64,000 nucleotides of DNA. Source: an uncultured Draconibacterium sp. GTDB taxonomy: Bacteria; Bacteroidota; Bacteroidia; Bacteroidales; Prolixibacteraceae. Position numbers and translations under genes: made by a program. The stretch is taken from positions 2,768,001-2,832,000 of the forward strand of contig NZ_OY775906.1 of the NCBI RefSeq assembly GCF_963675065.1, in the 5' to 3' direction. A model generated the notes under the pieces. It did no database searches, had not been told where the DNA came from, and worked only from the letters and a program-made list of their open reading frames with translations. Positions 60,476 to 64,000 of the stretch are shown one piece after another (within the stretch, counting starts at the first letter, position 1; each line of letters opens with the position of its first letter).

Positions 60476-60934
60476 TGGTTTTTCCTCCGTTTTTAAATTT
60501 TCAACTACATTTTTCTTCTTTTTCAGTGGTTTTACACCATTAACACATGCCATAATTGTTTAATTTATATTGTTTTTATCTACATTGATTCTGCTCAACG
60601 GAACTCTTATTTCAAACTTATGTCCGTTTATATTCCAATCTAGTAAACGTTTGTTCATTTAAAAAGTTTAAAGGGCACGTAATTTTTTAAAAGAAAATTC
60701 TATTGGCGGGAAAATCCGGATAAAAAACAGTTAAAAAGTTACGGAGCACAGTCCTCCCATATTATTATTTGCAGCTGCTTTCAGTTTTTTCTCCCCGGAG
60801 CATTCAAGGCTAATTGTCGACTGATTTATAATACATTAGATCATTTCACACTACAAATAATAGGATCTGCCAGACCAATAATTTCTGTAAGACAAAAACA
60901 CCGGGCGGTTTTTTGAATTGCCTTTCGATTTGTT
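60476..60934. other. Leader and gap between peroxiredoxin and tamB
   Basis: Besides the peroxiredoxin leader and promoter, no gene, tRNA or strong hairpin is seen. The tamB terminator is not obvious; GGGCGGTTTTTT near 60903-60914 lies on the wrong strand for it. Confidence 0.45.
60613..60620 (-). promoter_or_regulatory. Minus-7 promoter element of the peroxiredoxin gene
   Basis: On the minus strand TAAGTTTG fits TAnnTTTG. A CGTTTAC stretch about 23 bases upstream may serve as the minus-33 region. The leader to the preferred start would be about 130 bases. Confidence 0.5.
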
Positions 60935-63900
60935 TTATTCCGAATTCAGTTTTATAATCACATCAAAACCACTATCGCTTGACGAGTTATTCAGCTGAAG
61001 AAACAGGAACCGGAACAGTTCGTACTCCAATTTTACTTCGTATTTCGAAATGTCCTTTTCGTTGGTTTCGCCAAAACGCTGCTCGTAACTCACAAACAGG
61101 TCGTTGGTTATGTATTTTCCCACCACAACAGTTGCGTTTTGGAAATCGCCGTCGCCTTTAAGTTCAATGTAATCCACATCCAGTTTCTCACCCAACAGCT
61201 CGGTTAATTGCGAAGATAGCAATGACATGGCAGCCGAACCGGCAATCTGTCCTGCTCCCGAAACATTCTCCTGCTGTGCAATGCTTAGCTCGTTCATTGC
61301 CACACCAAATAAGATGTACGAAAGGGCATCACCTTCGCTGACCTGGTTACCATCAAGCGTAAAATTAATCTCCGGCTGACTGGCCGTTCCCGACACCCGG
61401 GCAGTTAACTTCTGCTCCACTTTTTCGGGGTTACGAAAAGCATACACAGCCTCTATATTCAGCCGCGGCATCAATTCCTCGCCACCCTGAAACGTGATAG
61501 TTCCTTCATCAATTTTGAAGGTTTTTCCTAGTACTTTATATTGCCCGCGCACAACATTAATGCTACCAAATAACTCGAAGAATTCCGGGTTCTTAATGAT
61601 TTCCACATCTCCGGAAACTTCCACATACATCTCCTTGTTTTTAATCCATGTATTCTGCGGAATTTTAATGGAAAGTCGCCCGGTTAAGTTAGAAAGCGAA
61701 CTAAAATCGAACGAATCAATTGTAGAAATTGTATCGTTTACCGCCACAGTCAAAGCAGTTGTATCTTTCAGTTTTTCTATTTCGCGCATCAATACCGGTT
61801 TCGGTAGTTCCGGTTCAGTAAACTGCCCTGTTAAATTCATAATGGCAGGCAAATAAATATTGGCTTCAGGAATTTCCAGATCGCCATCAAAAACCATTTT
61901 CCCGCTTTTAGCTTTTAAACTGGCGTCGCCTGATATTTCCATATTAAACTGCCGATGATCAACCGGGTTAAAAGCGTTGAAGTGAATATTTACTTCCGAC
62001 TGTTTGATTTTCCCGTTGTAAATGGCAGATCCAAAATCAACGGTACCACTGGCTTTCAGATTTCCATCATTGGTTTTAATGTAAAACGAATCGAGCCGGG
62101 CAGCTTCTTCCGAGAACTGAAGATCGAGCACAATATTTTTGTATTCAATTCCATATTTTGGGATGAGAATTTCGGCATTTCTCAGGCTCACCTTACCATC
62201 CGGTTCAGGAGCTTTCAACGTACCACCCACATTTACCTGCCCATCTAAAATTCCTTCTACTTTCTCGGCCTCGTCTAAAAACTGCAATGCCGACAAGGGG
62301 AAACGCTTCACTGTTAATCCGCCACTGATCGTTGCATTTGAATCCACTAAAAAGCTCATACTGTCAAACCTGGCCTCCAAAGGAATATTGGCGTTGATTT
62401 CAAGTAAGCCGGTATCAACCGGAACAATTTGAGCTTCAAAATTCAGACGGTCGTTTTTCAGGTTAAATGCCCCGCCAAAATCGGCAAATTTATAACCATA
62501 TATAAAGGCTTCATCAATCCTTAAACTTCCATTTAACTCAGGCGACAAAGCTGTACCTTTAAGCTTTGCTTCGGCGTTTATTCTCCCGGAAATGTTGGCG
62601 TTTACACCAAAACTCTCCAATAAGTTAGCAATATTTATATTGGCAATTTCAAATTGAAAATCTTCGTCGGCATACTGCGAATACACTCCACCTGCTTTTA
62701 TGTACTGTGCTGAATCGGACTTATCGGAAATCATTTTCAGATTACTTAGCCGGTATTCCAGCGAATCCAGTTCGATTTCGGCAGGTGCATTCGCCAATTG
62801 CAGGTGTTGGTTTTTAAAATCCAGGCTCCATTCCGAAAGAGCGATATTTATCACATCGTCAAGTGCTATTTCCGATTTTAGTTGCGTTTGAAGCTCATTG
62901 CCTTTTGCCAGCATCTCAACCTGCAACGAATCAACAAAATAATTGGCAGTGGTACTTATACTATCCAGTTCAAAACTGCCTGCTTTAAAATTTAGTACCT
63001 GCGCAGTGGCTGAAAAAGTGGTATCATTCGAAGTAAGCTTCCCTGTCGCATTTACCACAAGCTTTCCAGCTGAGATAGCTGTAAATCCTGCATTTTGTAG
63101 TTCAACGGTTGCAGCTAGCGACAACGAATCCGGCTTACCTGAAAGATATGCATTTATTTTTCCTTGCCCATAAACACTATCCAATGGAATAAAAGCCGAA
63201 AATGCCTCTACATCATCAAAATCTGCCAACAGCTGAAGATCTGAACTTCCGACTACATTGTAATTTCCTGAAGCCGTTAAGTGCAGCGATTTTGCTTTTG
63301 CCCATAGCGAATCGATTACAATATTTTGTCGGCTGTAATTTACCAGTCCAACTATAGAATCCACGTTATATCCGGATAAAGAGGATTGGCTCAATTCCAA
63401 ATTTGCACGAGCTTGCAGCTTTTCAGGATCAAAACCGTCACCGCTCAAATTAGCCCTTAAGTTGATGTCCGATTGTAACGAATCGTTACCCAACAAGGGC
63501 GCCAGGTTAAAGTTTTTTGTTATCAGTTGCATTTTGTATGTTGGACGCTCCAATAGATCTTGTATTTCCGGCAGGACGGTAATCGCACCAAAATTTCCTC
63601 CTGCATCAATTTCCCCGGAAAGCTCTCCCCTGTTCATTCGGAGTTTCATGCGAATCTTCTCCACCGGCTTTTGCGCAAAAAGACAATCCTTAAAATTTCC
63701 TTCTACTTTAATATCTGCAGTTTTCAAATCTATTCCATTTCCTTCGATTTTAAAGTTGCCATTTATCGTATGATCCAACTCAGGATTTCCAATCCAGTGC
63801 GCCAGGTTTATATTCTCAACATTCCCTGAAATTTTGTATTTTAAAGCTGTTTTATCACTGCCATTGACAAACTGTAGCAGGTTTTCGGAAGTGAGATCCA

Positions 63901-64000
63901 GGTTGATCTGCTGTTCTTTATCACGAATAAGCAGTGTTGCCTTAACACCATTTTGTACAGAATTTACTTTGAAATCAATTTCCGGGTGAGCAGGAAGATT
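60935..64000 (-). CDS. tamB: TamB-family (DUF490) translocation and assembly protein, 5' end outside the window
   Basis: The last 1022 codons of a large envelope protein. The frame runs without a stop from 60935 to the window edge, beyond the first internal ATG at 63778. The C-terminal part is the TamB/DUF490 domain: NVVRGQYKVLGKTFKIDEGTITFQGGEELMPRLNIEAVYAFR, then LSYILFGVAMNELSIAQQENVSGAGQIAGSAAMSLLSSQLTELLG and VVGKYITNDLFVSYEQRFGE, ending in an aromatic-rich segment. Upstream come repeated beta strands with LxAxxxL patterns, as in the long beta-taco groove that carries lipids or nascent barrel proteins between the membranes. A tamA partner is not visible. Length and pattern make the family call secure. 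Confidence 0.9.
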   Translation of the reverse strand, partial: NLPAHPEIDFKVNSVQNGVKATLLIRDKEQQINLDLTSENLLQFVNGSDKTALKYKISGNVENINLAHWIGNPELDHTINGNFKIEGNGIDLKTADIKVEGNFKDCLFAQKPVEKIRMKLRMNRGELSGEIDAGGNFGAITVLPEIQDLLERPTYKMQLITKNFNLAPLLGNDSLQSDINLRANLSGDGFDPEKLQARANLELSQSSLSGYNVDSIVGLVNYSRQNIVIDSLWAKAKSLHLTASGNYNVVGSSDLQLLADFDDVEAFSAFIPLDSVYGQGKINAYLSGKPDSLSLAATVELQNAGFTAISAGKLVVNATGKLTSNDTTFSATAQVLNFKAGSFELDSISTTANYFVDSLQVEMLAKGNELQTQLKSEIALDDVINIALSEWSLDFKNQHLQLANAPAEIELDSLEYRLSNLKMISDKSDSAQYIKAGGVYSQYADEDFQFEIANINIANLLESFGVNANISGRINAEAKLKGTALSPELNGSLRIDEAFIYGYKFADFGGAFNLKNDRLNFEAQIVPVDTGLLEINANIPLEARFDSMSFLVDSNATISGGLTVKRFPLSALQFLDEAEKVEGILDGQVNVGGTLKAPEPDGKVSLRNAEILIPKYGIEYKNIVLDLQFSEEAARLDSFYIKTNDGNLKASGTVDFGSAIYNGKIKQSEVNIHFNAFNPVDHRQFNMEISGDASLKAKSGKMVFDGDLEIPEANIYLPAIMNLTGQFTEPELPKPVLMREIEKLKDTTALTVAVNDTISTIDSFDFSSLSNLTGRLSIKIPQNTWIKNKEMYVEVSGDVEIIKNPEFFELFGSINVVRGQYKVLGKTFKIDEGTITFQGGEELMPRLNIEAVYAFRNPEKVEQKLTARVSGTASQPEINFTLDGNQVSEGDALSYILFGVAMNELSIAQQENVSGAGQIAGSAAMSLLSSQLTELLGEKLDVDYIELKGDGDFQNATVVVGKYITNDLFVSYEQRFGETNEKDISKYEVKLEYELFRFLFLQLNNSSSDSGFDVIIKLNSE

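Noticed and set aside
1..64000. CRISPR arrays, rRNA and tRNA genes
   Set aside because: No regularly spaced direct repeats, and none of the gene gaps contains a tRNA-like arm set.

Overview
The window is a chromosomal segment of a Bacteroidota bacterium, most likely from the class Bacteroidia (an environmental relative of the Marinilabiliales; this placement is inference). The support is: TonB-dependent receptor and DUF4249 pairs, several TAnnTTTG-type promoter elements, a CcrA-like metallo-beta-lactamase, a nucleoside kinase fused to a TGS domain, a bacterial GH3 (auxin-responsive-like) protein, and many short secreted proteins whose signal peptides end in AQ. No rRNA, tRNA or CRISPR array was found.

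Region 1 (1-7370) is a mobile island next to dnaK. From the right it holds a tyrosine recombinase and an excisionase-like HTH protein, an intact AbiEi/AbiEii type IV toxin-antitoxin pair, a small XRE regulator with TTGTATT/AATACAA palindromes, and a divergent 576-residue protein made of two similar halves that look like degenerate nucleotidyltransferase/HEPN units. Directly after that gene is a Gly/Ser/Thr-rich open frame built on a 12-bp tandem repeat. A decayed second copy of the gene's 3' end and of this Gly-rich frame lies beyond the XRE gene. This arrangement is the best candidate here for something undescribed.

Region 2 (7372-31300) is a housekeeping chromosome: dnaK, two related outer-membrane beta-barrel proteins with a helical insert flanking a DUF5009/HGSNAT-like membrane acyltransferase, panB, an RluA-type pseudouridine synthase, cdd, a lipoprotein carboxylesterase, a LysM glucosaminidase, an ECF sigma factor overlapping a membrane protein gene, tyrS, a Wzz-like and O-antigen-ligase-like pair, fmt, DUF3667 and CvpA proteins, a GH3-like protein and a deoxynucleoside kinase. 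Several intergenic stretches carry dispersed repeats.

Region 3 (31300-44800) holds a palindromic repeat cluster, a PfkB-family sugar/nucleoside kinase, a family 3 glycoside hydrolase, an NDH-2-type dehydrogenase, a subclass B1 metallo-beta-lactamase with all zinc ligands, an MFS transporter, the TGS-nucleoside kinase, uvrA and a membrane-anchored lytic transglycosylase.

Region 4 (44910-56140) is dominated by a tightly packed six-gene minus-strand operon for envelope proteins (STN-type TonB receptor, DUF4249 lipoprotein, MG2-like secreted protein, small secreted protein, beta-barrel protein, LVIVD-repeat lipoprotein) ending in a clear terminator. A divergent M14 metallocarboxypeptidase gene faces away from it. 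Region 5 (56370-64000) has an orphan 123-residue protein, ppc, an AhpC-type peroxiredoxin and the 3' part of a tamB-like gene that runs off the end.
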